Source of the DNA: Pseudomonadaceae bacterium SI-3
GTDB taxonomy: Bacteria > Pseudomonadota > Gammaproteobacteria > Pseudomonadales > Pseudomonadaceae
NCBI GenBank assembly: GCA_004010935.1
Contig: CP026511.1
Location: 4,030,001 to 4,094,000 of the forward strand
Direction of reading: 5' to 3'
Length of the DNA stretch: 64,000 bases
Under the pieces are notes generated by a model, which was given only the letters and a program-made list of their open reading frames with translations, ran no database searches and was not told where the DNA came from. A program made the translations under genes and the position numbers. Of the stretch, positions 1-9,354 are shown one piece after another (the stretch's first letter is position 1; each line of letters opens with the position of its first letter).

Positions 1-241
1 GCTCGGACAGCACCGCCAGCACGGCCACCACCACACCGGACGCCAGCATGGCGATCCAGTAGTGCAGCCCGATGTCGGTCATGAAGTAGTAGGACGCGAA
101 GGCGCCGACCATGTACAGCGCGCCGTGGGCGAAGTTGGGAATGTGCAGGATGCCGTAAACGAGCGTCAGGCCAAGGGCGACCAGACCGTAGATGCTGCCC
201 AGGGTCAAGCCGTTGAGCACTTGCTGGAACAATAGATTCAA
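1..241 (-). CDS. LivH-type branched-chain amino acid ABC transporter permease, 5' end only
   Basis: N-terminal 80 residues of an inner-membrane permease, read leftward and cut by the window edge. The translation begins MNLLFQQVLNGLTLGSIYGL and continues with LVYGILHIPNFAHGAL, the hallmark of the LivH/UrtB family (high-affinity uptake of branched-chain amino acids, short amides or urea). The start is a TTG at 241-239 preceded by a GGAG eight bases upstream; no ATG fits. The short N-terminus resembles LivH (about 290 residues) more than UrtB proteins, which usually carry a long N-terminal extension. Its position next to the urease operon makes an amide or urea substrate possible, but this is inference. 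No substrate-binding protein gene lies upstream of it within the window. Confidence 0.85.
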   Translation of the reverse strand, partial: MNLLFQQVLNGLTLGSIYGLVALGLTLVYGILHIPNFAHGALYMVGAFASYYFMTDIGLHYWIAMLASGVVVAVLAVLSE

Positions 242-727
242 TGCGGCGTCTCCGTGGATCTTGTTGTTATGTGTGCCACCGAGCGACTGCCGATTCCTCC
301 CGGTCAAGCCGGTCGAACATGCCACCGCCGCCGGGCAAATCGGACTCTTCGCCTGACTGACATTGGCACTCGCTCGCACCCTCGTCAAACGAGCAGCTCG
401 GAAGAGATAAAGGCCCATAAAGCAGCGTGATGCTGGCAACAAGCTATTTCAGTGACTGCCCGATCGCTCAGACCAAGCTTCAACGAATCGCCGCTCGATC
501 AAGCCGAGCACGTCGCAACAAGGCCTCACTGAAGCGCACCAAAGTGGATCAAGCCCCACGCAAAACCTTTCGCACGCACCATTGGAGGGCATCAAAAGCC
601 GGCAACCTCACCATTGTTCGGCTCATTTACTCGCCCACCGGGCTAGTAAGCGCCGCAGCGCACCGCGTTGGCGCGAGAGGCACGACAATTGCTCGGCTGG
701 TTCAACCACTTGCTGATCTCACGGTTC
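242..727. other. Divergent intergenic region between the permease and ureD
   Basis: 486 bases with no convincing gene. An open frame crosses it on the plus strand (427-927), but its translation is arginine-rich, resembles no family I know, and overlaps the start of ureD in another frame. The region must hold the promoters of the leftward permease and of the urease operon. I could not identify a clear sigma-70 box. A TGGCAC at about 364 looks like a sigma-54 -24 element, but its -12 partner is out of spacing. Confidence 0.5.
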
Positions 728-1561
728 ATGACTGCTCTGACTCCGCTATTCACGCCCCACTGGAACGCCGAACTCGAACTGGGCTATGCCCGCTTCGACG
801 GTGGGACACGCCCGGTATTACGCCGTCACAGCGGCCCGTTGAGGGTCCAAAAGCATCTTTATCCCGAGGGTCCGGAGGTTTGTCAGCACATCATCGTGCA
901 CCCGCCGGGCGGGATTGCCGGCGGTGATCGGTTGGACATCAGTGCCGCGGTCGGCAGCGGCGCCTGGGCACAGCTGACCAGCCCTGGCGCGGCGAAGTGG
1001 TACCGGGCGGGCGGCCCGGCTTTCCAGAATGTGCAGTTGCGCATTGAGGCCGGCGCCACACTGGAGTGGTTGCCGCAGGAGACCATCATCTACTCGGCGG
1101 CGCAGGCCGAGCTGAGCACATCGATCGAATTAGAAGGCAATGCGCGGCTGTTCTACTGGGACATCATCGCGCTGGGTCGACCGGCCAGCGGCGAGCGCTT
1201 CGACGCGGGTCATTTCCAGGCACAGCTGAACATCAGCCGCGACGGCGAACTGCTTTGGCACGAGCGCCAGCGTGTAACAGGCAACGACGGGCTACTGGAC
1301 TCGCCGATCGGTCTCGACGGCCACCCCGTATTCGCCACCATGATTGTCAGTGGCGAGATCAGTGCCGAGCTGCTGGAGCGCTGCCGTGCGCTTCCGAACC
1401 GGGTGCGGGGCGATCTGACACAGTTGCCTGGCATGCTCGTTGGGCGCTGCCTGGCTGGCGAGGCGCTGCATGCACGGGCCTGGCTGATCGACGTGTGGCG
1501 GTTGTTGCGACCTGAACTGCTCGATCGCGAGGCGGTGCCACCGAGGATCTGGAGTACATGA
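728..1561 (+). CDS. ureD: Urease accessory protein UreD
   Basis: UreD (UreH) is the scaffold that binds the urease apoprotein and recruits UreF and UreG for nickel insertion. The 277-residue product begins [20 protein letters not shown] and contains the family signatures [30 protein letters not shown] and SPGAAKWYR, with the family's normal length of about 280. The frame is open further upstream, to a TTG at 668. The ATG at 728 is preferred because homologous UreD proteins begin here, although no clear ribosome binding site precedes it. It is the first gene of ureD-ureA-GNAT-GNAT-ureB-ureC. Confidence 0.93.
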   Translation: MTALTPLFTPHWNAELELGYARFDGGTRPVLRRHSGPLRVQKHLYPEGPEVCQHIIVHPPGGIAGGDRLDISAAVGSGAWAQLTSPGAAKWYRAGGPAFQNVQLRIEAGATLEWLPQETIIYSAAQAELSTSIELEGNARLFYWDIIALGRPASGERFDAGHFQAQLNISRDGELLWHERQRVTGNDGLLDSPIGLDGHPVFATMIVSGEISAELLERCRALPNRVRGDLTQLPGMLVGRCLAGEALHARAWLIDVWRLLRPELLDREAVPPRIWST

Positions 1562-1566
1562 ACTGC

Positions 1567-1599
1567 GGTGGGTAAGGCTCCGCCGTTACCCACCCTACG
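1567..1599. repeat. Palindromic repeat between ureD and ureA
   Basis: A perfect 9-bp inverted repeat (GGTGGGTAA at 1567-1575, TTACCCACC at 1586-1594) followed by CTACG. The core matches the GGTGGGCTaaAGCCCACCCTAC repeats found three times after ureC, so it is probably a member of the same dispersed palindromic family. It could act as a processing or pausing hairpin within the urease mRNA. Confidence 0.6.
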
Positions 1600-1702
1600 C
1601 CGGCCAGCACCAGATGCATGGCCGCCCGAAATTCGCTGTGTGGTTGCCACCACCAGCCGGTGGATGCGAAAAGCGATATCCACCGCCACGATTGGAGCCG
1701 TT

Positions 1703-2005
1703 ATGGATTTGTCGCCGAGAGAAAAAGACAAGATGTTGATTTTCACCGCAGGGCTGGTGGCTGAGCGTCGCCTCGCCCGCGGTGTAAAGCTCAACTACCC
1801 GGAAGCCATGGCCTACATATCCGCCGCGCTGCTCGAGGGTGCCCGCGACGGCCAGACGGTCGCCGAGCTGATGCACTACGGCACCACACTGCTGGCTCGT
1901 GATCAGGTCATGGAAGGCGTGCCGGAAATGATCCCGGAGATCCAGGTCGAAGCCACCTTCCCGGACGGCACCAAGCTGGTCACCGTGCATCAACCAATCG
2001 CTTGA
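1703..2005 (+). CDS. ureA: Urease gamma subunit UreA
   Basis: Smallest structural subunit of the cytoplasmic nickel urease, which hydrolyses urea to ammonia and carbamate. The 100-residue product [12 protein letters not shown]...[12 protein letters not shown]...[20 protein letters not shown] is full length for bacterial UreA. The frame is open upstream to 1568, but the extension is unlike UreA. ATG 1703 has GGAG (1694-1697) about five bases upstream, which decides the start. It follows ureD after 141 bases containing a palindromic repeat, and is followed by two acetyltransferase genes instead of directly by ureB. Confidence 0.97.
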   Translation: MDLSPREKDKMLIFTAGLVAERRLARGVKLNYPEAMAYISAALLEGARDGQTVAELMHYGTTLLARDQVMEGVPEMIPEIQVEATFPDGTKLVTVHQPIA

Positions 2006-2077
2006 AACACGGGTCAATGTCTACTGCGGCGAAGCCCGCAACGATGATGATCCCGAAACGCTTGGAAGGAATTGAAC

Positions 2078-2590
2078 GTGCAGATACGTGACGCCCTGGA
2101 CGCCGACCTCGGAGGCATCCTAGAGATCTACAACGACGCGGTACAGAACAGCACGGCAATCTGGAACGACCAGCCGGTCGATCTCGACAACCGCCGCGCG
2201 TGGCTGGCCGAGCGCCACGAACAAGGCTATCCCGTGCTGGTCGCGATCGACGAGGACGGACAGGTCGCGGGCTACGCCTCGTTCGGCCCGTGGCGCCCCC
2301 ACGACGGCTTTCGTCATACCGTCGAAAATTCAGTGTATGTCAGCCCTGACCACCGCGGCAGCGGCATCGGCCGCAGCCTAATGCAGACCCTTATCGAGCG
2401 CGCCCGGCAGCTTGGTAAGCACGTAATGGTCGCGGCAATCGAAAGCGAGAACCGCGCATCGGTCCATATGCACCAACAACTCGGATTCACTCATGCAGCC
2501 CAGATGCGCCAGGTCGGCTGCAAATTCGATCGCTGGCTGGATCTGACTTTGATGCAGCTGGTACTGACACCGGAGAGGAAGCTGCCATGA
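2078..2590 (+). CDS. GNAT N-acetyltransferase, methionine sulfoximine/phosphinothricin acetyltransferase type
   Basis: 170-residue GNAT enzyme that uses acetyl-CoA. It is closely similar to PA4866 of P. aeruginosa, which acetylates L-methionine sulfoximine, methionine sulfone and phosphinothricin: shared blocks include GILEIYNDAV, TAIWNDQPVDL, QGYPVLVAID, HVMVAAIESEN and RWLDLTLMQL. The acetyl-CoA loop is RGSGIGRSLM. A GTG at 2078 is chosen because AAGGA (2066-2070) sits seven bases before it; the TTG at 2072 is too close to that site. In P. aeruginosa the homologue also lies between ureA and ureB, so co-expression with urease is conserved. The physiological substrate in the urease context is not known to me. 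Confidence 0.88.
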   Translation: MQIRDALDADLGGILEIYNDAVQNSTAIWNDQPVDLDNRRAWLAERHEQGYPVLVAIDEDGQVAGYASFGPWRPHDGFRHTVENSVYVSPDHRGSGIGRSLMQTLIERARQLGKHVMVAAIESENRASVHMHQQLGFTHAAQMRQVGCKFDRWLDLTLMQLVLTPERKLP

Positions 2591-3159
2591 CTGCTCCGCT
2601 CGACCAGGTCGTCGGTCAACGAAACGATGTGATCAACATCGTCTCGGTGGATGCCTGTGCGTTCGCCTCGTACCGCGACGGCCTGGTCGAGTTGCTGCTT
2701 GATGCGGTCAGACAGGGCGCTTCTGTCGGTTTCCTTGATGATCTGGAGGCAGGACAGGCGCACGCCTACTTTGATGGGGTCGAGCAGGCGCTCCGCACCC
2801 GTCAGTCTCTCCTGTGGGTGGCAACCGAGGGCCAAAGCATCATCGGAAGCGTCCAGCTTGCACTTTGTCTCAAACCCAACGGACTCAATCGCGCCGAGGT
2901 CAACAAACTACTGGTCCATCAGGCTGCTCGCCGGCGCGGCATCGGCGCGCGTTTGATGCACGCGCTTGAGCATCAAGCGGTACGCACGCAACGCGGTTTG
3001 CTGTACCTCGATACAGAGGTGGGCAGTCCCGCTGAAGCCTTTTACCAACGGCTCGGGTATCAACGTGCCGGAGAAATCCCCGACTACGCCGCACGGCCTG
3101 ACGGCACCTATCACCCCACCGTTCTCTACTACAAACGTCTCTCCATGAGGTCTTCATGA
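2587..3159 (+). CDS. GNAT N-acetyltransferase, second of tandem pair
   Basis: 190-residue GNAT protein. The fold signature is [20 protein letters not shown] (motif A with acetyl-CoA pyrophosphate loop), followed by [20 protein letters not shown] (motif B). It overlaps the preceding acetyltransferase by the four bases ATGA, and its own stop overlaps the ureB start the same way, so the three genes are translationally coupled. It is not a recent duplicate of its neighbour: outside the GNAT core the sequences differ. P. aeruginosa has one acetyltransferase at this place as far as I recall, so this second gene is a difference worth noting. Substrate unknown; a small amine or amino-acid-like molecule is likely for the family. 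Confidence 0.85.
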   Translation: MTAPLDQVVGQRNDVINIVSVDACAFASYRDGLVELLLDAVRQGASVGFLDDLEAGQAHAYFDGVEQALRTRQSLLWVATEGQSIIGSVQLALCLKPNGLNRAEVNKLLVHQAARRRGIGARLMHALEHQAVRTQRGLLYLDTEVGSPAEAFYQRLGYQRAGEIPDYAARPDGTYHPTVLYYKRLSMRSS

Positions 3160-3461
3160 TTCCCGGCGAATACCAGATCCAGGACGGCGACATCGAGCTC
3201 AACGCCGGCCGCCGCACCCTGACCCTCTGTGTGGCCAACAGCGGCGACCGTCCGATCCAGGTCGGCTCGCACTACCACTTCTTCGAAACCAACGATGCGC
3301 TCGCCTTCGACCGCGCCGCAGCTCGTGGCATGCGGCTGAACATTCCGGCCGGCACCGCCGTGCGTTTCGAGCCAGGTCAGAGCCGCGACGTGGAGCTGGT
3401 CGATTTGGCCGGGGACCGCCGGGTGTTCGGCTTTGCCGGACGGGTGATGGGCGCCCTCTGA
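3156..3461 (+). CDS. ureB: Urease beta subunit UreB
   Basis: Beta subunit of urease, 101 residues, full length. Characteristic segments are [38 protein letters not shown] and [18 protein letters not shown]. The start ATG overlaps the stop of the upstream acetyltransferase (ATGA), so translation is probably coupled. UreB packs against UreA and UreC in the (UreABC)3 trimer. It is separated from ureC by 121 bases holding an extended palindrome, whereas ureB and ureC are often much closer. Confidence 0.97.
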   Translation: MIPGEYQIQDGDIELNAGRRTLTLCVANSGDRPIQVGSHYHFFETNDALAFDRAAARGMRLNIPAGTAVRFEPGQSRDVELVDLAGDRRVFGFAGRVMGAL

Positions 3462-3474
3462 CGTAGCGTTATTT

Positions 3475-3566
3475 CGTTGGGTGGATGGCCACCCCCGTGG
3501 AAAACGCCGAAGGCTTTTCCACCACCCAGATTGCTGGTGGACACGCTTCGCGTTGCCCACCCTACG
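3475..3566. repeat. Extended palindromic repeat between ureB and ureC
   Basis: Core hairpin GTGGAAAA(c)GCC-gaa-GGCTTTTCCAC at 3497-3522, one bulged base in an otherwise perfect 11-bp stem. It is flanked by GTTGGGTGG on the left and by ACGCTTCGCGTTGCCCACCC on the right. The flanking GGGTGG/CCACCCTACG words resemble the repeats near ureA and after ureC. It is a probable REP-like element located inside the structural urease operon. Confidence 0.6.
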
Positions 3567-3582
3567 GACAGGATGAGATTCA

Positions 3583-5283
<1,701 letters not shown>

Positions 5284-5300
5284 TCGCTTTGAATATCTGC

Positions 5301-5375
5301 ATCGCGCAACGGTGGGCTAAAGCCCATCCTACTTTCTCTATTTCTTCCGATGGCTACGAGTTGGCGGGGCGGCAC
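5301..5375. repeat. Repeat unit copy 1 after ureC
   Basis: Begins ATCGCGCAACGGTGGGCTAA and continues AGCCCATCCTAC. The tail is GATGGCTACgAGtTGGCGGG. It is the most diverged of three units; the palindrome has one mismatch (CAT instead of CAC). Confidence 0.7.
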
Positions 5376-5451
5376 TTTCGTAGCTCCATTCATCGGTAGG
5401 GTGGGCTTCAGCCCACCAAGGTCCCGCACGGCCCTGCCACATTCATACCCT

Positions 5452-5520
5452 GATCGCGCAACGGTGGGCTAAAGCCCACCCTACATTCTCTGATGGCTAC
5501 GGGCTGGCGGGACGGCGCGC
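5452..5520. repeat. Repeat unit copy 2 after ureC
   Basis: GATCGCGCAACGGTGGGCTA core with a perfect GGTGGGCT/AGCCCACC palindrome, then CTACATTCTCTGATGGCTAC and GGGCTGGCGGGACGG. It is preceded by CATACCCT, as in copy 3, so the real unit is somewhat longer than the interval given. Confidence 0.75.
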
Positions 5521-5644
5521 CCGAGGCTTACGCCTTTCCGTAGGGAGCCCGGGCGGCGTTACGCTTCAGCCCGCTAAGGGCCTCGCTCGGCTCAGCCACA
5601 TTAGCCCACCAAGGGCGTTGTTCGGCTTAGCCACACTCATACCC

Positions 5645-5714
5645 TGATCGCGCAACGGTGGGCTAAAGCCCACCCTACATTCCGCTGATGGTAACGGGCC
5701 GGCGGGACGGGGCT
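5645..5714. repeat. Repeat unit copy 3 after ureC
   Basis: Nearly identical to copy 2: GATCGCGCAACGGTGGGCTA, the perfect palindrome, CTACATTCcgcTGATGGtAAC, then GGGCCGGCGGGACGG. It starts 193 bases after copy 2; copy 2 starts about 151 bases after copy 1. Confidence 0.75.
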
Positions 5715-5872
5715 CCCGCGGCTCGCGCCGTAGGCATCAAGCCTGTTGCACGGCCGGACATTCGTCCCGAATCGAAGCCCCTGCCTGGGGCGTTGGCCAC
5801 GATAGCGCTTCTCCCTGGTGCACAAAATAAGATGCCTAGAGTTGGCATGAAATGGATTTCCCTACACCGTGA

Positions 5873-5884
5873 TTTGTATACAAA
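5873..5884. promoter_or_regulatory. GntR (FCD/FadR-type) operator candidate upstream of the NCS1 permease
   Basis: TTTGTATACAAA is a perfect 12-bp palindrome that matches the TTGTATACAA sites bound by many FCD-subfamily GntR repressors of catabolic genes. It lies about 150 bases before the permease start. A half site GCATACAAA recurs at about 5993-6001, closer to the gene. No GntR gene is present in the window, so the regulator would act from elsewhere. Confidence 0.5.
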
Positions 5885-6035
5885 CAAATCTAACGCCCTT
5901 CAGAGCAGCGTCTAGTCTAGGTAGCTGTAGGCCGCTCATGCTCCAGGGATGTGCCTCGATGTCGCGGGCTGTGCCATACGCGGAACAAGAACTGCATACA
6001 AAAAGCGAACAATAATCTGCACAGAGCGCCCACCT

Positions 6036-7508
6036 ATGAATCACGACGATTTCCACATCAAGCAAATAGACCCCACTCTGTACAACGAGGACCTCGCGCC
6101 GCTCGCCCCCGCCAAACGCAAGTGGGGGTGGTTCGAGATCTTCAACGTCTGGTCGAACGATATCCAGAGTCTGTTCGGCTACACCCTCGCCGCGACGCTG
6201 TTCATCAGTTACGGCCTGAACGGTTGGGCCGTGCTTGCCGGGATCGTGCTGGCGGGTTTCATCGTCATGGGGCTGGTGCAGCTGACCGGCAAACCCAGCG
6301 TCAAATACGGCATCCCCTTCCCGGTCATGGCGCGCGCCAGCATGGGCGTACGCGGCGCTAACTTTCCGGCTGTGGTGCGCGGCATCGTGGCGATCTTCTG
6401 GTACGGGGTGCAGACCTATTTCGCCTCGACCGCGGTGGCGCTGCTGATCCGCACTCTGGCGGGGCCAGGCTCGGAAGCCACGCTGCTGGGACTGACCGCC
6501 ATCGACTGGATCGCCTATGTGATCGTCTGCGTCTTCCAGGTTGCGCTGTTCATCAGAGGCGTGGACTGGGTGACGCGCTTTCTGAACTGGGCTGGGCCGC
6601 TGGTCTATCTGGTGATGATCGCGATGATGATCGCCATCTGCTACAAGGCGGGCCCCAGCCTTGCTGGCGCGCTGGGTACGATCTTCAGCGGCACTGGCAG
6701 CTACGCCGGCGGCCCCATTGCCGCCTTCGCCGCGGTGGTCGGCACCATGGTGGCCTACTTCGCAGCCGTGGTGATCAATTACGGCGACTTTGCCCGCTTC
6801 GTGAAGAGCGAGCGCCAGATGCGCATCGGCAATTTTCTCGGCCTGCCGGTGAGCCTGGCGATCTTTTCGCTGATTGCGCTGGTGATCACCGCCGGTACCG
6901 TTGTGGTGTTCGGCGAGACGCTGACCAACCCGACCGACATCGTTGCGCGCATCGACAACGTCGGCCTCACGCTGATCGCTGCGATTACCTTCTTCGCCGC
7001 CACAGTGGGCATCAACCTGGTCGCCAACTTCATCCCGCCAGCCTACGACATCGCCAATCTGGCGCCAGCACACATCAGCGCCCGCACCGGCGGTTTCATC
7101 ACCGCCGCTATCGCGTTTTTCATCGGTGCGTTGTGGGTATCGTTCATCAGTGCGGTGGGCATCGCCGCCTTCGTCGATACGCTGGGCGCCGTGCTGGCAC
7201 CGCTATACGGCATCATCGTCGCCGACTATTACCTGGTTCGTCGGCAGCGGCTGGACGTACAACAACTGTTCTGCGCGGAACCCGGATCGACCTACTACTT
7301 CAACGCCGGCTGGAACCGTAAAGCGGTCATCGCGTTTGGCGTGAGCTCGATCTTTTCCGTTGCGTCGGTCTGGACGCCGGGGCTGGAAAGCCTGTCGGGC
7401 TTCGCCTGGTTGTTGGGCGCCTTGTTTGGCGCCGTGGTGCATTACCTGCTGATGCGCAAACAAATCGTTCCGGCCGTTGCTAACCCTCCCCTGACGACCC
7501 AAGCGTAA
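6036..7508 (+). CDS. NCS1 family nucleobase/allantoin:cation symporter
   Basis: 490-residue inner-membrane transporter of the nucleobase:cation symporter-1 family (cytosine, uracil, allantoin, hydantoin carriers). Family signatures are WFEIFNVWSNDIQSLFGYTL in helix 1, KYGIPFPVMARASMG, and GIVAIFWYGVQTYF; about 12 hydrophobic segments follow. The frame is open to 5949, but the ATG at 6036 (MNHDDFHIKQ) fits the family N-terminus, which is a short soluble leader. Substrate cannot be read from sequence. Its position after urease suggests a urea-generating purine or pyrimidine breakdown substrate such as allantoin, which is inference. A GntR-type palindrome upstream suggests substrate-responsive repression. 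Confidence 0.88.
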   Translation: MNHDDFHIKQIDPTLYNEDLAPLAPAKRKWGWFEIFNVWSNDIQSLFGYTLAATLFISYGLNGWAVLAGIVLAGFIVMGLVQLTGKPSVKYGIPFPVMARASMGVRGANFPAVVRGIVAIFWYGVQTYFASTAVALLIRTLAGPGSEATLLGLTAIDWIAYVIVCVFQVALFIRGVDWVTRFLNWAGPLVYLVMIAMMIAICYKAGPSLAGALGTIFSGTGSYAGGPIAAFAAVVGTMVAYFAAVVINYGDFARFVKSERQMRIGNFLGLPVSLAIFSLIALVITAGTVVVFGETLTNPTDIVARIDNVGLTLIAAITFFAATVGINLVANFIPPAYDIANLAPAHISARTGGFITAAIAFFIGALWVSFISAVGIAAFVDTLGAVLAPLYGIIVADYYLVRRQRLDVQQLFCAEPGSTYYFNAGWNRKAVIAFGVSSIFSVASVWTPGLESLSGFAWLLGALFGAVVHYLLMRKQIVPAVANPPLTTQA

Positions 7509-7626
7509 TGCCCTGAACGGGTCGGGTCGGGGCGGGGCGGGTCGGCAGATAGTCGGCTCGATTCCGCTCTTCGAAACGGTGCGTGATAAAGTGCACGGCC
7601 ATCATCACGCGCCGCCATGACATTGC

Positions 7627-8814
7627 ATGAACCGATCGATAACCGACGACATTTCGGCGATCAGCCGTATCAACGCCGTGCCGGCGATCCTCCAGGTGAT
7701 CTCCGAGACCACCGGGTTACGGTTCGCCGCCGTTGCGCGAGTTACCGAAGATTCCTGGACAGCGTGCGCCGTGCTCGACCGGACCAACTTCGGTCTGCAG
7801 GTCGGCGGCGAGCTGGACGTGACCACTACGCTGTGCCACGAAATCCGCGCATCTCACGAAACCATCATCATCAGCAAGGTGAGTGAGGACGGGCGTTACT
7901 GCAACCATCACACGCCCAAGATGTATGGCTTCGAGAGCTACATCTCGACCCCTGTGTTTCGCACCGATGGCAGTTTTTTCGGCACCGTCTGCGCACTCGA
8001 TCCGCTGCCTGCGAATCTGTCGGAAATGCCGATCCTGCCGATGATGGAATCGTTCGCCAAGCTGCTGGCCATTCAGCTGGAGGCGGAAGAGCAGTTCGAA
8101 GCCACCGAGGCAGCCCTGCTCGATGCGCAGCAGACGGCAGAACTGCGGGAGCAATTCATCGCCCTGCTCGGGCATGACCTTCGCAATCCGCTCTCCTCGA
8201 TTCTGTCCGGCGCGCAGCTGTTGATGAGGCGCACGAAGGACGCCTCGATCACCGGCATTGCCGAGCACATGCTTACTGCGACTCGTCGCGCATCACGCCT
8301 GGTTGACGATGTGCTGGACTTCGCCCGCGGCCGGCTGGGCAATGGCATTCCGCTGCAGAACCGCGAATGCAAGGACCTTCACGTCACCCTGACGCATATC
8401 GTTTCGGAGATGCAGAGCGCCAATCCGCAACGCGCAATCGAAGCCGACATCGCTCCGCTCGACGGGGTCCGCTGCGATGCGGATCGCGTCGCGCAGTTGC
8501 TGTCCAATCTGCTCGCCAATGCGCTGGTGCATGGGTCAACGGATGGCCGGGTACAGGTCCGCGCGGTTATCGAAAAAGGATGGCTGTTGCTGTCGGTGAA
8601 CAACCAGGGCGAGCCGATTCCACCAGAACGGCTGGATCATCTATTTCAGCCTTACTGGCGCGAGCCCTCGAGCAGCCAGTCCGGCCTCGGTCTGGGGCTC
8701 TACATCGCCAATGAAATTGCGCGCTCGCATGGCGGCAGCATGCGCGCAGAGTCAACAGCCGAAGCGGGCACGACCTTCGTTTTCAGCATGCCCACCGAAG
8801 CGCGAGCGCTCTAG
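7627..8814 (+). CDS. GAF-domain sensor histidine kinase, soluble
   Basis: 395-residue kinase with no membrane segment, so cytoplasmic. A GAF domain occupies roughly residues 15-155 (YISTPVFRTDGSFFGTVCAL). The dimerisation/phosphoacceptor helix carries His183 (FIALLGHDLRNPLSSI). The ATP-binding domain follows, with the N box LLSNLLANALVHG and G2 box GLGLGLYIANEIARSHGG. The G1 box reads NNQGEPIPPERL with Asn for the usual Asp, as in bacteriophytochrome-like kinases. The start at 7627 lacks a good ribosome binding site. No response regulator is adjacent, so it is an orphan kinase. Its stop codon overlaps that of the convergent hemerythrin gene in the sequence CTAG. Confidence 0.85.
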   Translation: MNRSITDDISAISRINAVPAILQVISETTGLRFAAVARVTEDSWTACAVLDRTNFGLQVGGELDVTTTLCHEIRASHETIIISKVSEDGRYCNHHTPKMYGFESYISTPVFRTDGSFFGTVCALDPLPANLSEMPILPMMESFAKLLAIQLEAEEQFEATEAALLDAQQTAELREQFIALLGHDLRNPLSSILSGAQLLMRRTKDASITGIAEHMLTATRRASRLVDDVLDFARGRLGNGIPLQNRECKDLHVTLTHIVSEMQSANPQRAIEADIAPLDGVRCDADRVAQLLSNLLANALVHGSTDGRVQVRAVIEKGWLLLSVNNQGEPIPPERLDHLFQPYWREPSSSQSGLGLGLYIANEIARSHGGSMRAESTAEAGTTFVFSMPTEARAL

Positions 8815-9257
8815 GCGTGCTCAGCCTTCATGACGTCGTAAGCGCCTAGGTAAGCACCAGCTAGCTGACTCTTTTGCTGATCGCTGAGGATCTTGCCGGC
8901 CATCTGGAAGAATTTGTGCTCTTCTTCCTGAAGATGGTGGTGAACCTTGTCCGACAGTTTGCGTGCCTGCACAAGCCAGCTCGGACTGCTGGGATCGGTT
9001 TCTTCCAGCGCCTCGACCATCTCATCCATTTCATGGTGTTCGGCGATCGCATGACGGGACAGGTCGACCCCGCTGTCATCACGCATCAGCGGGATATAGA
9101 AATGGCGCTCTTCGGCCACTGAATGCACCCAGAGTTCGTGCTTGAGCTCAGCGAAAATCGCTTGCCGCTCGGCGCTGTCACCGCGGGTCTGTACCAACTT
9201 TTCAGACAGATCACGCTGGATATCGTGGCTTTGGCGCAACGCTTCGAAAATCATCAT
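8811..9257 (-). CDS. Hemerythrin HHE-domain protein
   Basis: 148-residue four-helix-bundle protein with the spaced His/Glu residues of a di-iron hemerythrin: ALRQSHDIQRD, HSVAEERHFYIPL, AIAEHHEMDEMVEAL and KVHHHLQEEEHKFF. Proteins of this kind bind oxygen or nitric oxide, or have a role in iron-sulphur repair or stress responses; which applies is unknown. Start ATG 9257 with GAGGAA seven bases upstream; a longer frame exists but its extension is basic and low in family similarity. The 3' end converges with the histidine kinase, the two sharing CTAG. Confidence 0.88.
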   Translation of the reverse strand: MMIFEALRQSHDIQRDLSEKLVQTRGDSAERQAIFAELKHELWVHSVAEERHFYIPLMRDDSGVDLSRHAIAEHHEMDEMVEALEETDPSSPSWLVQARKLSDKVHHHLQEEEHKFFQMAGKILSDQQKSQLAGAYLGAYDVMKAEHA

Positions 9258-9321
9258 GGGTATATTCCTCTTCCGTGAACCTGTGGGGACGCGATGTGTG
9301 ACAGGCACAGGAGCGCCGAGT

Positions 9322-9345
9322 GCGCCCTTACCGGCGCGTTTTTTT
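9322..9345 (+). terminator. Hairpin followed by seven T on the plus strand
   Basis: GCGCC-cttacc-GGCGC (9322-9337), then G and TTTTTTT (9339-9345): the form of an intrinsic terminator for plus-strand transcription. Both flanking genes are on the minus strand, so no annotated plus-strand gene ends here. It may stop read-through from the kinase gene or an antisense transcript across the hemerythrin gene. Confidence 0.45.
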
Positions 9346-9354
9346 GTCACGCAC

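Larger units (their letters stand above)
5284..6035. other. Repeat-rich spacer between ureC and the NCS1 permease
   Basis: 752 bases without a credible gene. The first 440 bases hold three copies of a roughly 75-90 bp unit built around the palindrome GGTGGGCTaaAGCCCACCC, plus a related GTGGGCTtcAGCCCACC at 5401-5417. The last 170 bases hold a GntR-type palindrome and the permease leader. Several short open frames here are arginine- and alanine-rich readings of the repeats. Confidence 0.65.

Noticed and set aside
364..380. Sigma-54 promoter before ureD
   Set aside because: TGGCAC is present but the GC of the -12 element is one base out of the required spacing.
427..927. 166-residue open frame upstream of ureD
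   Set aside because: Overlaps the start of ureD in another frame and has no domain or convincing ribosome binding site.
8590..8640. Missing Asp in the G1 box of the GAF histidine kinase as a sign of a pseudokinase
   Set aside because: The Asn-containing NxGxPIPPE form is common in bacteriophytochrome-like kinases; His183, the N box and the G2 box are intact.
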